From Rhodospirillales bacterium (GTDB lineage: Bacteria; Pseudomonadota; Alphaproteobacteria; Rhodospirillales; JAPHRK01), in the NCBI GenBank assembly GCA_026196105.1, contig JAPHRK010000026.1:1-36931 (forward strand): a DNA stretch of 36,931 nucleotides. The letters are read 5' to 3'. Position 1 is the stretch's first letter, and each line of letters opens with the position of its first letter. The notes under the pieces were generated by a model. The model was not told where the DNA came from. It made no database searches and was given only the letters and a program-made list of their open reading frames with translations. This document shows positions 1 to 8,717 of this stretch, piece by piece. Position numbers and translations under genes: made by a program.

Positions 1-1
1 A

Positions 2-796
2 GGCGTCGGTAAGACCGAACTCGCCAAGGCCACTTCTGAGTTCATGGACCTGCCTCTCATTCGCTTACAATGTTATGAAGGCTTGGATGAATCTAAAGCC
101 CTTTATGAGTGGAAATACGGCAAGCAATTGCTTTATACCCAAGTCCTCAAAGAAACTCTTGGCGACCTTTTAGAAGGCACCAAGGGACTTGAAGAAGCCA
201 TGGACCGTCTGCACCAATTCGGCGACAGCTTTTTCTCTGAGCGCTTCCTGGAGGCAAGGCCTTTACTTAAAGCCTTGAATGAAGAAAACGGAGCCGTTCT
301 GCTGATTGATGAGGTTGATAAATCGGATCATGAATTTGAAGCCTTCTTGTTGGAAATTCTTTCCGATTATCAAATTTCTGTCCCCGAGATCGGCACTATC
401 AAAGCCAAAAGCCGTCCCATTGTTTTCCTAACCAGTAACAATACCCGGGAAATGGGAGACGCTCTTAGACGCCGTTGTCTGCACCTGCACATTTCTTTCC
501 CAGACTCCAAACTGGAAAGAAAGATTGTCCAATCACGGGTACCGGATATTTCAGAGACTCTACGCAACCAACTCGTTGCCTTTGTTCAGCAATTGCGGGA
601 TATGGAGTTGAAAAAGCTTCCTGCCGTGAGCGAAACCATTGATTGGGCCAGAACCCTTGTTCTACTCCATGTGGATAGCCTGGATGCAGATATGGTGCGT
701 AACACGCTTAATGTGTTGCTCAAGTTCCAGGAAGATATCGAGACTGTCGATAAAGAGCTCTATAACCTGACCTCTAAGGCCCTGAAAGGCGTTTAG
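2..796 (+). CDS. MoxR-family AAA+ ATPase, 5' end cut by the window
   Basis: The reading frame is open from base 2, so the gene starts before the window. The first codons give GVGKTELAKA, the end of a Walker A P-loop, and AVLLIDEVDKSD is the Walker B segment. A sensor-1-like SNN in VFLTSNN follows, then an arginine-rich ALRRRCL segment. This is the AAA+ core of MoxR-type ATPases, which act as chaperones that remodel or insert cofactors into partner proteins, usually with a VWA protein. The next gene, two bases downstream on the same strand, is such a VWA protein, so the pair is almost certainly co-expressed. The ATG at 44 is internal to the P-loop region and is not the real start. The client protein is not visible here. 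Confidence 0.93.
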   Translation, partial: GVGKTELAKATSEFMDLPLIRLQCYEGLDESKALYEWKYGKQLLYTQVLKETLGDLLEGTKGLEEAMDRLHQFGDSFFSERFLEARPLLKALNEENGAVLLIDEVDKSDHEFEAFLLEILSDYQISVPEIGTIKAKSRPIVFLTSNNTREMGDALRRRCLHLHISFPDSKLERKIVQSRVPDISETLRNQLVAFVQQLRDMELKKLPAVSETIDWARTLVLLHVDSLDADMVRNTLNVLLKFQEDIETVDKELYNLTSKALKGV

Positions 797-798
797 GG

Positions 799-2241
799 AT
801 GGATCGGACCCTTTCAGATTTTGTCAGGGTTTTGCGCGGTGTCGGTGTGCGCGTGTCGACATCTGAAACCATCGACGCCTTTAATGCTGTCCAACTGGTC
901 GGTTATAGCCAAAAAGAACTGCTAAAAACCACTTTAGCCTCAACCCTTGCCAAGACCTACGAGGAAAGCGAAATCCTTGATGGTTGCTTCGACCGCTTCT
1001 TTGCTTTCCAAAATTTTTCCTTAGAGGATAAAAGCATAGAAGAAGCTGATGCAGGGGAAGAAAACAAATCAGACGCAAATGCCCAAAATGAAAATGCTAT
1101 TACGCCTCCCCCTGATACCGAAGGAGGCGGCGGTGGTGGCGGTGGAGTAGGAAGCGGAGAAGGCAGTGAAGGGGGGGAAGCGACGAGCCCTCTTGGACAG
1201 CTTCTTCTCTCAGGTGACACCAATGCCCTGACCCAGGAAATGGCTGCAGCAGCACAAGCGGCTGGAATTGGGGATATTATGAACTTCACCCAGCGAGGGC
1301 GGTTTATCCGCGCCATTGCTGAAGGTATGGGGTTACTAGAGCTTGATAAAGAAATTAGCCAACTGAATGCTGAAGAAGAACCAGGCCCCTCAACGGCGCT
1401 CGCTTTAGAGCAGGCCAGAGAAAAATTGATTGAGCAGGTCAAAGATTATGTGGAAGAGCAAATAGCTCTCTTTGCGACTGCTGCCGGGGAACAACTTCGC
1501 CGACGTTACCTGCCTAAGATAAAACTCAACAATGTTGACCGCCGCAACCTCAAGGATATGCAGGAACTGGTTCGTAAAATGGCGAAACGGTTAATTGCTT
1601 TAAATTCCCGCAAACGCAAGAAAGCCAACCGAGGTCAGCTAGATTTTCGCAAAACAATGCGCCGGGGCCTTCCCCATGGTGGATTAATGTTTGAGCCCCA
1701 CTGGAAGTCTACCAAAATTGACCGGCCCAAGGTTTACGCTATATGCGATGTCAGTGGCTCCGTGGCTGCCGTCGCTCGGTTCTTATTGATATTTCTCTAC
1801 AGCATGAATGAAGTGCTGCCCAAAGTGCGTTCGTTTGCTTTCTCAGCCCGACTAGGGGAAGTGACTGAACTGTTTGAGAAGCACGACATTGAAGAAGCCG
1901 TCGCCATCGTTCAACAACGCTTTGGCAATATGTCTACGGACTATGGAAAATCATTTCAGGACTTTGAACGCCTTTGCCTTGATGAGCTAGACTATCGTTC
2001 TACAGTAATTATTCTCGGTGATGCCCGCAGCAACTACGGCAATCCCCGCTCTGAAATCCTCAAAGAGGTTTATAACCGCGCTAAGCAAGTGATCTGGCTT
2101 AACCCTGAAACCAAACCGCTTTGGTCACTCGGTGACTCTGAAATGATGGCTTATAAGCCTCATTGCCACAGAGTTGATGTATGTAACTCCCTTTCTCATC
2201 TGGAACGCACCGTGAGCGATTTATTACGAAGCGCTAGTTAG
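799..2241 (+). CDS. VWA domain protein, CoxE-like partner of MoxR ATPase
   Basis: This 480-residue protein has a C-terminal von Willebrand A domain with a complete metal-ion-dependent adhesion site: DVSGS at residues 317-321, a conserved Thr near 380 and Asp408 in LGDAR. Residues 240-300 are very basic (RKRKK near 271-275) and lead into the VWA fold as in CoxE-like proteins. The N-terminal third is helical and ends in a low-complexity linker, an acidic and Asn-rich stretch followed by a run of glycines near residues 109-116. No signal peptide is seen, so it is probably cytoplasmic. It starts two bases after the MoxR stop codon. Known MoxR/CoxE pairs mature metalloenzymes such as CO dehydrogenase; which enzyme is served here is unknown. 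It converges with and overlaps the next gene by 8 bp. Confidence 0.9.
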   Translation: MDRTLSDFVRVLRGVGVRVSTSETIDAFNAVQLVGYSQKELLKTTLASTLAKTYEESEILDGCFDRFFAFQNFSLEDKSIEEADAGEENKSDANAQNENAITPPPDTEGGGGGGGGVGSGEGSEGGEATSPLGQLLLSGDTNALTQEMAAAAQAAGIGDIMNFTQRGRFIRAIAEGMGLLELDKEISQLNAEEEPGPSTALALEQAREKLIEQVKDYVEEQIALFATAAGEQLRRRYLPKIKLNNVDRRNLKDMQELVRKMAKRLIALNSRKRKKANRGQLDFRKTMRRGLPHGGLMFEPHWKSTKIDRPKVYAICDVSGSVAAVARFLLIFLYSMNEVLPKVRSFAFSARLGEVTELFEKHDIEEAVAIVQQRFGNMSTDYGKSFQDFERLCLDELDYRSTVIILGDARSNYGNPRSEILKEVYNRAKQVIWLNPETKPLWSLGDSEMMAYKPHCHRVDVCNSLSHLERTVSDLLRSAS

Positions 2242-3127
2242 GGGCTCTTATAACCATCGCCACACCAACTACGGCGACGGCCATCCCCAAGATCGCTAAG
2301 AGACCAAGTTGTTCATCAAATAAGAAGAAGGCAATGAGGGCCACTACGGGAGGTACCAGATAAAAGAGGCTTGCCACTTGAGCCGCAGCTCCACGACGGA
2401 TGAGAATGAACAACAGGCTGATGGCCCCTAAGGAAAGCACAATCACCAACCAACTAAGAGCGAAGATAAATTCACCTGTCCACTGGACTTCCATGGTTTC
2501 AAACAACGGGGCAATAATCGCCATAGCAGCAGCACTGGACATAAACTGGATAGCTGATCCAGTGCGTAAATCCATCTCACCGCCGTGCTTCTTTTGATAG
2601 AGTGTCCCGAGGGTGATTCCTAAAAGAGCAACAAGAGATGCGAGAACCCCATAACCTCCTAAAGTATCAAAGGACACTTTCTGAGCGACGACCAAGGCAA
2701 CCCCACAAAATCCAAGAACGAGACCAAGCCATTGTCTCGTCGTGATCTTTTCACCTAGTATCGGGCCAGCGATAAGAGCCGTTAACAAAGGCTGCATCCC
2801 GACAATTAAAGCCGAGACACCAGCAGAAAGCCCAAAGCTAATCGCCGCAAAAACACCGCCTAAATAGGTACCATGTACAAGAAGGCCGATCAGAGCCAAA
2901 CGCATTACCTGTCCCCAGCTAGCAGGCCATGGGGCTCTAAGCGCTAAGCTTGCTATGACAAGGATAACTGAAAGGATTGAGTATCGGATAAGTAGAAAGG
3001 TAAAAGGCTCTGCATAGGGTAATCCGAGTTTTGCCCCAATGAAGCCCGTGCTCCACAGCAAGACAAAAACGCCAGGCATAGCAGCAATCCATAAGTTTTG
3101 GGCAGAGAGTTTGCTTTCTGACGACAT
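2234..3127 (-). CDS. EamA/DMT-family transporter
   Basis: The product is about 297 residues and almost entirely hydrophobic, with roughly ten membrane segments arranged as two EamA repeats. Typical signatures are LLWSTGFIGAKLGLPYA near the N-terminus and LGEKITTRQWLGLVLGFCGV at the start of the second repeat. It is an inner-membrane drug/metabolite transporter of the DMT superfamily, probably an exporter; the substrate cannot be told from sequence. An in-frame TTG lies three codons upstream at 3136, but the ATG at 3127 has a GAG six bases before it and is the more likely start. A 14-bp perfect palindrome sits about 17 bp upstream and may be an operator. The 3' end overlaps the convergent VWA gene. 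Confidence 0.9.
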   Translation of the reverse strand: MSSESKLSAQNLWIAAMPGVFVLLWSTGFIGAKLGLPYAEPFTFLLIRYSILSVILVIASLALRAPWPASWGQVMRLALIGLLVHGTYLGGVFAAISFGLSAGVSALIVGMQPLLTALIAGPILGEKITTRQWLGLVLGFCGVALVVAQKVSFDTLGGYGVLASLVALLGITLGTLYQKKHGGEMDLRTGSAIQFMSSAAAMAIIAPLFETMEVQWTGEFIFALSWLVIVLSLGAISLLFILIRRGAAAQVASLFYLVPPVVALIAFFLFDEQLGLLAILGMAVAVVGVAMVIRAPN

Positions 3128-3144
3128 TAAGCTCAATTCAAATT

Positions 3145-3158
3145 GTTTGATATCAAAC
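3145..3158. promoter_or_regulatory. Perfect 14-bp palindrome upstream of the EamA gene
   Basis: GTTTGATATCAAAC is a perfect palindrome placed just before the transporter start. A TTGCAA at 3172-3177 on the minus strand is 16-17 bp from a TGATAT that lies inside the palindrome, so the site could overlap a weak -10 box. TTTGATATCAAA resembles operators of MarR-type regulators; that link is inference, and no MarR gene is present in the window. Confidence 0.4.
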
Positions 3159-3271
3159 TAATTTAAAGGAGTTGCAATCTGAAAGAAAGTGAAGTTTTTA
3201 GAAAAGATGTAAAAAGCCGAACCCCAACCCGAGAGGGCTACCCCTCAAAGATTTCGTAAGATATTGGAATT

Positions 3272-3640
3272 CTATCTTGCGTAAGCCAATCTACGAGCAC
3301 CATCAAAAGCTTGGCGAGGAAGGTCTTTGAGGTTTTCTTGGGCTAATTGGAGCCAATTCCGAGCCATACGAGCTCCCTCTGGGCTTGAACCACTACCTCC
3401 CTCTAAGCCTTCAACAAGGCGTTCAAGGACGTTTGTAAGAAAAACATTCCAACTATCTGGGACATCCTCAGAACCGGACCGCCATTCATTGAGTTGCTCT
3501 TCAGGCAAATCAATCATTCTGGCTAAATCGCTTTCTTCAATCCCTAGAGCTTCGTACCCTCTGAGAACCGGGGGAACGCTTGAGATTGACGGGGCTAAGG
3601 CGTCTATACGATGATGATATATAATGCTCATAATAAACAC
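3272..3640 (-). CDS. Small Cro/C1-like HTH protein, function unknown
   Basis: I do not recognise a named family. Residues about 28-55 (GIEESDLARMIDLPEEQLN followed by EWRSG) match the pattern of a Xre/Cro helix-turn-helix, with the typical L-A-x-x-x-x-L spacing and W-x-S-G after the recognition helix. The C-terminal half is helical and ends in a basic segment. The frame opens with GTG at 3640, preceded by GAGG four bases upstream; an ATG three codons later lacks a well-placed ribosome binding site. It stands alone between a transporter and a kinase. Near-identical repeats about 30 and 60 bp upstream of the start may be its own operators. It may be a small regulator, but the fold call is by eye. 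Confidence 0.6.
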   Translation of the reverse strand: MFIMSIIYHHRIDALAPSISSVPPVLRGYEALGIEESDLARMIDLPEEQLNEWRSGSEDVPDSWNVFLTNVLERLVEGLEGGSGSSPEGARMARNWLQLAQENLKDLPRQAFDGARRLAYAR

Positions 3641-3669
3641 TATACCTCAAAACTCTTCTAAAGTGAAGT

Positions 3670-3712
3670 ATATATAGTACCAACGCGATAACTTTCCGCA
3701 ACATATAGTGCC
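3670..3712 (-). promoter_or_regulatory. Spaced direct repeats upstream of the small HTH gene
   Basis: On the minus strand GGCACTATAT (3703-3712) and GGTACTATAT (3672-3681) are 9/10 identical and lie 31 bp apart, close to three helical turns. A further CACTATA is present in the opposite orientation next to the start codon at 3638-3644. The arrangement suits a DNA-binding protein that occupies one face of the helix. No good -35 box is seen. Confidence 0.35.
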
Positions 3713-3868
3713 TATGCGGTTTATGGGGCTCAAAATAGCCGAAGACATAAAAACCACAATTTCAGGAAAACCCTTTTCAACTCACTGCCTTGGCGAGGTT
3801 ATCCACAGAAATTTATTAAATTGATTTGAGGAAAGTTTAAATCAGAAAAAATAATGTAGTTTGTTTAT

Positions 3869-6421
3869 TTATTCTTCATCTAGAGCTTGACGAATTGCTT
3901 GAGCCATCTCTGATTGGGTATAGGGCTTCTTTAGGAGGTTCGTCGCTAATGCAGCCATATATTTGTTATCCCCTTTGATATAAGCCTCACGTTTCTCCGT
4001 AAACCCACTCGCCAGGAGAACCTTAAGGTTTGAGTGCGTTTCATTTACAGCGAAGGCAAGTTGATAACCGTCCAAATCGTCCGGCATAATTACATCGCTA
4101 AATAAGAGATCAATGTCGCTATTATCTTCTAAAACTCTAAGAGCCTCTTTCCCATTAAATGCAGAGTGCGTTTTATACCCAAGTTCCTCTAGTTGTGAGA
4201 CTGCAATATCAAGTAAGGCCTGTTCATCATCAACGACCAAAATTGTTTCTGTTCCTCGAGGTAGGGTAACTTCCTCACTAGCCCCTTGCTCGTTTTGTTC
4301 TTCCTTCAGAGCTCTTGGCAGATAAATTCTAAAAGTCGTTCCTTTGTTTATCTCTGAGATAATTTTAAGATGACCATTTGAGCGTTGTACAAAGCCATAG
4401 ACCATACTCAAACCAAGCCCAGTCCCTTTGCTCTGGTCTTTGGTAGTAAAGAAGGGCTCAAGAATTTTTTCTTTTACCTCAGTAGACATCCCCACCCCAG
4501 TATCTTTTAAAGAGATCATTACGAAGTCGCCTACTTTACTCCCCGGGTTTTGACTGACATAGTCCTCATCAAGGGTAACATTACTTGTTTCAACCGTCAG
4601 GGTACCCCCATCAGGCATAGCATCACGAGCGTTTAGAGAAAGGTTCAAAATAGCATCTTCAAGATCACTTGGGTCTATCTCAACGGGCCACAAACCAACA
4701 GAAAGTTTCGTCTCGACGTTGATTGAAGCCATCAAAGATTTTGCGATGAGGTCTTCCAAACTACCAATGAACTCATTCACCTGAGTTAAGATCACCTCTT
4801 CAGGTACCTTACGGGAGAAGCTCAATAATCTGCGGGTAAGCTTAGCCCCCCGTTTAGCTCCGTTTAAAGCTTTTTCAACTCGCTTACTTGCTTTCTCATT
4901 ATCCGAAACCATACGTTGTAAAAGCTCAAGATTACCAAGAATAATCCCCAGAATATTGTTGAAATCATGAGCAATACCGCCCGTCAATAGACCGACAGCT
5001 TCCATTTTTTGTGAGCGCCGAACTTGCTCCTCAAGATGTTTACGCTGGTCAATATTGGTGATAAAGCCATGCCATAAAGTCGACCCGTCCTCTAAACGCT
5101 GAGGTATTGCCCGACCTTCACGCCAAGAAGAGGGTTGCCCTGATAAAATAACCCGGAACTCATCGTGCCATGGCGTCAAGTTTTCTGCTGACTGAATTAT
5201 TTTTTGAGCTATCTTTTCAGCCTCCTCAGGGTGCCCAGTCGCAAACACAGCGTCGGCATTTTCTTTAATACTCTCAGGGGCTAAACCAAAAATTTCATGG
5301 ACAGCATCGCTGACATAAGGGAAGCACGAAGTACCATCAGGTCTTAAAAGGTATTGATACAGAAGACCAGGGGCTTGAGCCGTGAGGTTTGACAACAACT
5401 CTTCATTCGCTCGTAAAGTTTCTTCTACTTTTTTGCGCTCTGTGATGTCTTCTTTTACGGCTAAAAAATTGGTTATCGATCCATCTGGAGCTTTGATCGG
5501 GGAAATGATGGAATTTTCCCAATAAAGGGTACCGTCTTTACGTCTGTTGCGGAATTCTCCTTGCCAATCGTTACCTGACAAAATGGTTTGCCAAAGTTCT
5601 TTGTATTCCTCTTTAGACTTTTGCCCAGAACTCAACATACTTGGGTTTTGGCCTAATGCGTCATCGAATGAATACCCCGTTATTTCTTCAAATTTTGGAT
5701 TCACATACTCGATCAATCCATTAGCGTCGGTGATAATCACCGTCGCAGGGCTTTGCTCAACAGCCTGCGATAACTTCCGTAATGACACTTCTTTCTCTTC
5801 GGCTTTCTTTCTCGCCTGATTGCCTCTCTTCAAAGCAAAGATCAATAACACTACGAGGCAGAGAAGAAAGATGAGCGACCCCCCCATAATGATCACGGTC
5901 TGAAAAGCTTTTTTCTCAATAATATGAGTTTGGGCCTCAACCATCTGCTCAAGGTTAGATTGGTAGTGCCATATATCCTGCAAGAGGGCACGCTCTTTGG
6001 AGATATCCCGGATGATGGAATAGAGCAGGGTTCGACCACCAAAATCTAGTGGGACAGAGTGAACTTCAACTGTTTTTATTTCTCCATCCGCAACTCGGTG
6101 ACGAAAGATAAAAAAATTGCGGCCTTCTATGCGCGCCTGCTTTCTTTCTTCAGCAACCTGTTCAGGAGTTAGCGTATTGATTTCCTGAATCGTCATGGTT
6201 CTTAGATAGTCACGAGGATATCCATAGAACTTACTTGCGGCCTGATTGGCATCAACAATATTGCCTGTTGTGGGTTCAATCAGAAGCATGATCGATATTT
6301 GTTTGTCAAAAGCTTCCTGGAATGTTGGGTTTGCATACCCTGCCCTGGGACTGACCAGAGCTATTGCCATCAGTATTGCTAAATAAAAGCAATGTTTGGC
6401 AGGTAGGGTATGGAAATCCAT
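3869..6421 (-). CDS. Membrane hybrid sensor histidine kinase with PAS domains and receiver
   Basis: The 850-residue protein has a hydrophobic N-terminus at about 10-28 ending near a possible cleavage site, a PAS-like region (about 35-145), a membrane helix at 175-198, a short coiled coil, a PAS/PAC domain (about 215-335), a second PAS-like region (340-465), HisKA with His485 in IAHDFNN, an HATPase ([15 protein letters not shown] at 592-606; DTGVGM; GTGLGLS) and a C-terminal receiver with Asp776 in FSDVIMP and Lys832. The layout places the first PAS-like domain outside the cytoplasm. The kinase would autophosphorylate on His485 and pass phosphate to Asp776 and then to an HPt protein. It begins 21 bp after apt with a GGAG site before the ATG, so it is probably co-transcribed with apt. 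No output regulator adjoins it. Confidence 0.93.
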   Translation of the reverse strand: MDFHTLPAKHCFYLAILMAIALVSPRAGYANPTFQEAFDKQISIMLLIEPTTGNIVDANQAASKFYGYPRDYLRTMTIQEINTLTPEQVAEERKQARIEGRNFFIFRHRVADGEIKTVEVHSVPLDFGGRTLLYSIIRDISKERALLQDIWHYQSNLEQMVEAQTHIIEKKAFQTVIIMGGSLIFLLCLVVLLIFALKRGNQARKKAEEKEVSLRKLSQAVEQSPATVIITDANGLIEYVNPKFEEITGYSFDDALGQNPSMLSSGQKSKEEYKELWQTILSGNDWQGEFRNRRKDGTLYWENSIISPIKAPDGSITNFLAVKEDITERKKVEETLRANEELLSNLTAQAPGLLYQYLLRPDGTSCFPYVSDAVHEIFGLAPESIKENADAVFATGHPEEAEKIAQKIIQSAENLTPWHDEFRVILSGQPSSWREGRAIPQRLEDGSTLWHGFITNIDQRKHLEEQVRRSQKMEAVGLLTGGIAHDFNNILGIILGNLELLQRMVSDNEKASKRVEKALNGAKRGAKLTRRLLSFSRKVPEEVILTQVNEFIGSLEDLIAKSLMASINVETKLSVGLWPVEIDPSDLEDAILNLSLNARDAMPDGGTLTVETSNVTLDEDYVSQNPGSKVGDFVMISLKDTGVGMSTEVKEKILEPFFTTKDQSKGTGLGLSMVYGFVQRSNGHLKIISEINKGTTFRIYLPRALKEEQNEQGASEEVTLPRGTETILVVDDEQALLDIAVSQLEELGYKTHSAFNGKEALRVLEDNSDIDLLFSDVIMPDDLDGYQLAFAVNETHSNLKVLLASGFTEKREAYIKGDNKYMAALATNLLKKPYTQSEMAQAIRQALDEE

Positions 6422-6442
6422 TTTTACTCCAATAAAACGGCT

Positions 6443-6958
6443 TTATTCGTCGTAAGCGACCAAGCTTGTAAAAGGCACATCTAATTTGTTGCGGCCCTCA
6501 AGGAAGGACAATTCAACAATTGTGCTAGCAGCAACAACTTCACCACCGACCTGGCGTATGAGCTCAATGCCTGCGAGCATGGTGCCACCAGTCGCCATGA
6601 GATCATCTAAAACAACAACGCGCTGACCTTTTTCGATGGCATCTTCCTGCATTTCAACAACGTCACTGCCATATTCCAAATCATATTCATAGGAAACAGT
6701 TTTACCGGGGAGTTTACCCTGTTTGCGGAGCATCGCAAAACCACAACCAAGTTTTAACGCTAGAGGAGCCGCAACGAGGAAGCCACGGGATTCAATACCA
6801 ACCAGCATATCTGGTTGGAAGCGGCTAATATCACGGGCCATACGCCCCATGGTTACTTGCCACGCATCTGGATGGGCGAGAAGAGTTGAAATATCGTAAA
6901 ACAGAATACCTGGTTTTGGAAAATCTGGAATGCCACGAATATGATCTTTAATGTCCAT
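6443..6958 (-). CDS. apt: Adenine phosphoribosyltransferase
   Basis: This 171-residue protein matches Apt in length and motifs. The N-terminus carries [14 protein letters not shown], the hood region GIESRGF follows near 54-60, and the PRPP-binding loop [13 protein letters not shown] spans about 114-126. It salvages adenine and PRPP to AMP in the cytoplasm. The ATG at 6958 is the family start, although the ribosome binding site is weak. The hybrid kinase gene follows 21 bp downstream in the same direction. The 83-bp space upstream towards the TRAP receptor gene is AT-rich and contains a CTTTTTAAAAAG palindrome at 6967-6978. Confidence 0.97.
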   Translation of the reverse strand: MDIKDHIRGIPDFPKPGILFYDISTLLAHPDAWQVTMGRMARDISRFQPDMLVGIESRGFLVAAPLALKLGCGFAMLRKQGKLPGKTVSYEYDLEYGSDVVEMQEDAIEKGQRVVVLDDLMATGGTMLAGIELIRQVGGEVVAASTIVELSFLEGRNKLDVPFTSLVAYDE

Positions 6959-7041
6959 TTTAATCGCTTTTTAAAAAGTTAATGAGTCTGCTGCATCCTA
7001 CCTACCTAAATCTGCCTGTGCAATCATAGTGCAGCCCTATT

Positions 7042-8190
7042 TCAGTCTAAGCGATTAATTTCATCCCACAGAGCAAAGTCCTTACGGAACTGGACTAAAT
7101 CACCCCAAAGCAACTTAAACTCTTTATCATTTTCAGCTTGTTCAACAGCTACTTGCTCCCAAGACTCTTTAAAAGCTGCAATCACTGCAACAGGCCAACG
7201 ACGCACATTAACACCTTTGTTCTGCATCCGGTTAAGAGCCGCAAATTGTTCGGCTTCTATGGCTGCATAACCTGCCAACAAATTATCGCCACAAGCCGCT
7301 TTAATCGTTACCTGATGGGTAGGGGAAAGCGACTGCCATTTTTTAAGATTAACCAAAAGGTCAACGATACCAGCTTGGCGTTGCCATCCAGGAAAATAAG
7401 CAAAGGGCGCAAGCTTTTGAATATCAAGGTGCTGGTCGATGGCAGGTGTATGAAAAAGGGCGCCATCTAGTTTACCGCTTTCGAGCCCGACAAAAATTTG
7501 TCCCCCACTATCTTTCATGGGGATCATTCCAATTTTCTCAACCACCATTGCTCCTAGGCCTTGGATGGCAAAAGACTTACCTTTCAAATCATCAACGGTA
7601 ACAATTTTTTGTCGGAACCATCCACCACTCTGAGCTGGGGTAAGCCCACAAGGTATGCCATGAACATTTTGCAGGTGGTAAATTTCTTCATAGCTTTTTT
7701 GGATGTTTTCTTGGGAAAGCCAAGCTAGCAATTCATGGGGAGACGGACCAAAAGGAATACCCCCAATTAAATTTAGAGCGGCAGATTTATCTGCCCATTC
7801 TAGCGGGCTAAGAAACACAGCATCCAATGTTCCAGCAGCAACAGCAGAAAAAACTTCATCATTTGGAACCAGAGAACCCGGCTCACGATATGGAATATGC
7901 AAATCTCCCCTTGAAATCTCTTCAAGAATAGATTGCAAACGTGAGGATAGAGGACCTAAATGAGGCAAAGTAGAGGTATGTAGTCCCGTAAAGCGCCAGA
8001 CCTTTTGTATTTCCTCAATCGGTTTTGGAAGGGGAGCCTTCCACTCAATCTCTTTAGAGGCGGCGATAGCCTTGTCGCTTACTTTAGCATTCTGGGTAGA
8101 AATTTCAGGCAAACTAGGAGCAATAACCCGTGCCCCAACTACAACACCGATCACAAGCCCAATTACTATACCAACAATAGCGCTACGCAT
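7042..8190 (-). CDS. TRAP-type substrate-binding protein, DctP-like
   Basis: About 382 residues. The body has the features of TRAP solute receptors: LDAVFLSPLEWADKSAALNL in the first lobe, a GIPCGLTPAQSGGWF segment, the DLKGKSFAIQGLGAMVVEKI hinge region and QIFVGLESGKLDGA. Family members bind carboxylates or other small acids in the periplasm and hand them to DctQM membrane subunits. The N-terminus is a long hydrophobic helix (about residues 3-25) with no clear cleavage motif, so it may be a signal anchor. The ATG at 8190 has GGGGG six bases upstream; a TTG eight codons earlier is less likely. No dctQ or dctM gene is next to it, so partners must be elsewhere. Confidence 0.85.
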   Translation of the reverse strand: MRSAIVGIVIGLVIGVVVGARVIAPSLPEISTQNAKVSDKAIAASKEIEWKAPLPKPIEEIQKVWRFTGLHTSTLPHLGPLSSRLQSILEEISRGDLHIPYREPGSLVPNDEVFSAVAAGTLDAVFLSPLEWADKSAALNLIGGIPFGPSPHELLAWLSQENIQKSYEEIYHLQNVHGIPCGLTPAQSGGWFRQKIVTVDDLKGKSFAIQGLGAMVVEKIGMIPMKDSGGQIFVGLESGKLDGALFHTPAIDQHLDIQKLAPFAYFPGWQRQAGIVDLLVNLKKWQSLSPTHQVTIKAACGDNLLAGYAAIEAEQFAALNRMQNKGVNVRRWPVAVIAAFKESWEQVAVEQAENDKEFKLLWGDLVQFRKDFALWDEINRLD

Positions 8191-8280
8191 TTTCGCCCCC
8201 ACGTTTTGACACAAACAAGTTAGCCCTCAAGTGTCAAAGTGACAAGGTGGCACTTAACCAATTAATTGAGATGATTGTCG

Positions 8281-8661
8281 CTAGCTTTGCTTTTCCTTTA
8301 GTAAAGTTACGCTTTGACCTTCAAGACGGTCTAATTCACTAAGAATAGAATCAATGTCTTCACGCTGGCTAAGCAAGGCGTCACGGCGTTCTTTAATTTT
8401 GCTGAGGAAGAGCTTCAGTTGTGCGACTTCGCTGGTATCAGCATCATACATATCAACCATCTCTCGGATTTCCTTTAAAGAAAACCCAAGGCGCTTGCCC
8501 CGCATGATCAATTTTAGTCGCACCCGGTCCCGGGCAGAATAAACCCGCCTCTGCCCCTTACGTGAGGGGGAAATCAGACCCTCGTCTTCATAATAGCGGA
8601 TGGTTCGGGTGGTAACCCCGAACTCGCTCGCAAAATCAGCAATGCTAAAAATAGTAGTCAT
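8281..8661 (-). CDS. MerR-family regulator, LiuR-like
   Basis: The 126-residue product starts with a winged HTH typical of MerR: FSIADFASEFGVTTRTIRYY, then EDEGLISPSRKGQRRVYS. The second half is a dimerisation coiled coil without the cysteine pattern of metal sensors. LiuR-type MerR proteins in proteobacteria control branched-chain amino acid and acyl-CoA catabolism, and this sequence fits that group by eye. A palindrome, TTGACGTTTACGTTAA, lies 14-29 bp upstream of the start and resembles LiuR-type sites, suggesting autoregulation. The gene sits 56 bp downstream of maeB in the same direction. No liu/acyl-CoA genes are in the window, so its targets are unproven. Confidence 0.87.
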   Translation of the reverse strand: MTTIFSIADFASEFGVTTRTIRYYEDEGLISPSRKGQRRVYSARDRVRLKLIMRGKRLGFSLKEIREMVDMYDADTSEVAQLKLFLSKIKERRDALLSQREDIDSILSELDRLEGQSVTLLKEKQS

Positions 8662-8674
8662 ACGGTTAGATTAA

Positions 8675-8690
8675 TTGACGTTTACGTTAA
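8675..8690 (-). promoter_or_regulatory. Candidate LiuR-type operator of the MerR gene
   Basis: TTGACGTTTACGTTAA is an imperfect inverted repeat (arms TTGACG and CGTTAA around TTTA) located between the maeB stop and the merR start. ACG-TTTA-CGT is the core described for LiuR-like MerR regulators in proteobacteria. Assignment to this particular regulator rests on proximity. Confidence 0.5.
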
Positions 8691-8717
8691 GGTAAAGCGT
8701 AATGTTAATAACCGAAA

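Noticed and set aside
957-1442. 161-residue open frame antisense to the VWA gene
   Set aside because: Proline- and serine-rich translation is the mirror of the glycine linker; no ribosome site; a shadow.
3799-3807. TTATCCACA, an exact DnaA box next to AT-rich DNA
   Set aside because: A single copy; one exact 9-mer is expected about 0.3 times in this window, and no cluster or origin-type genes are nearby.
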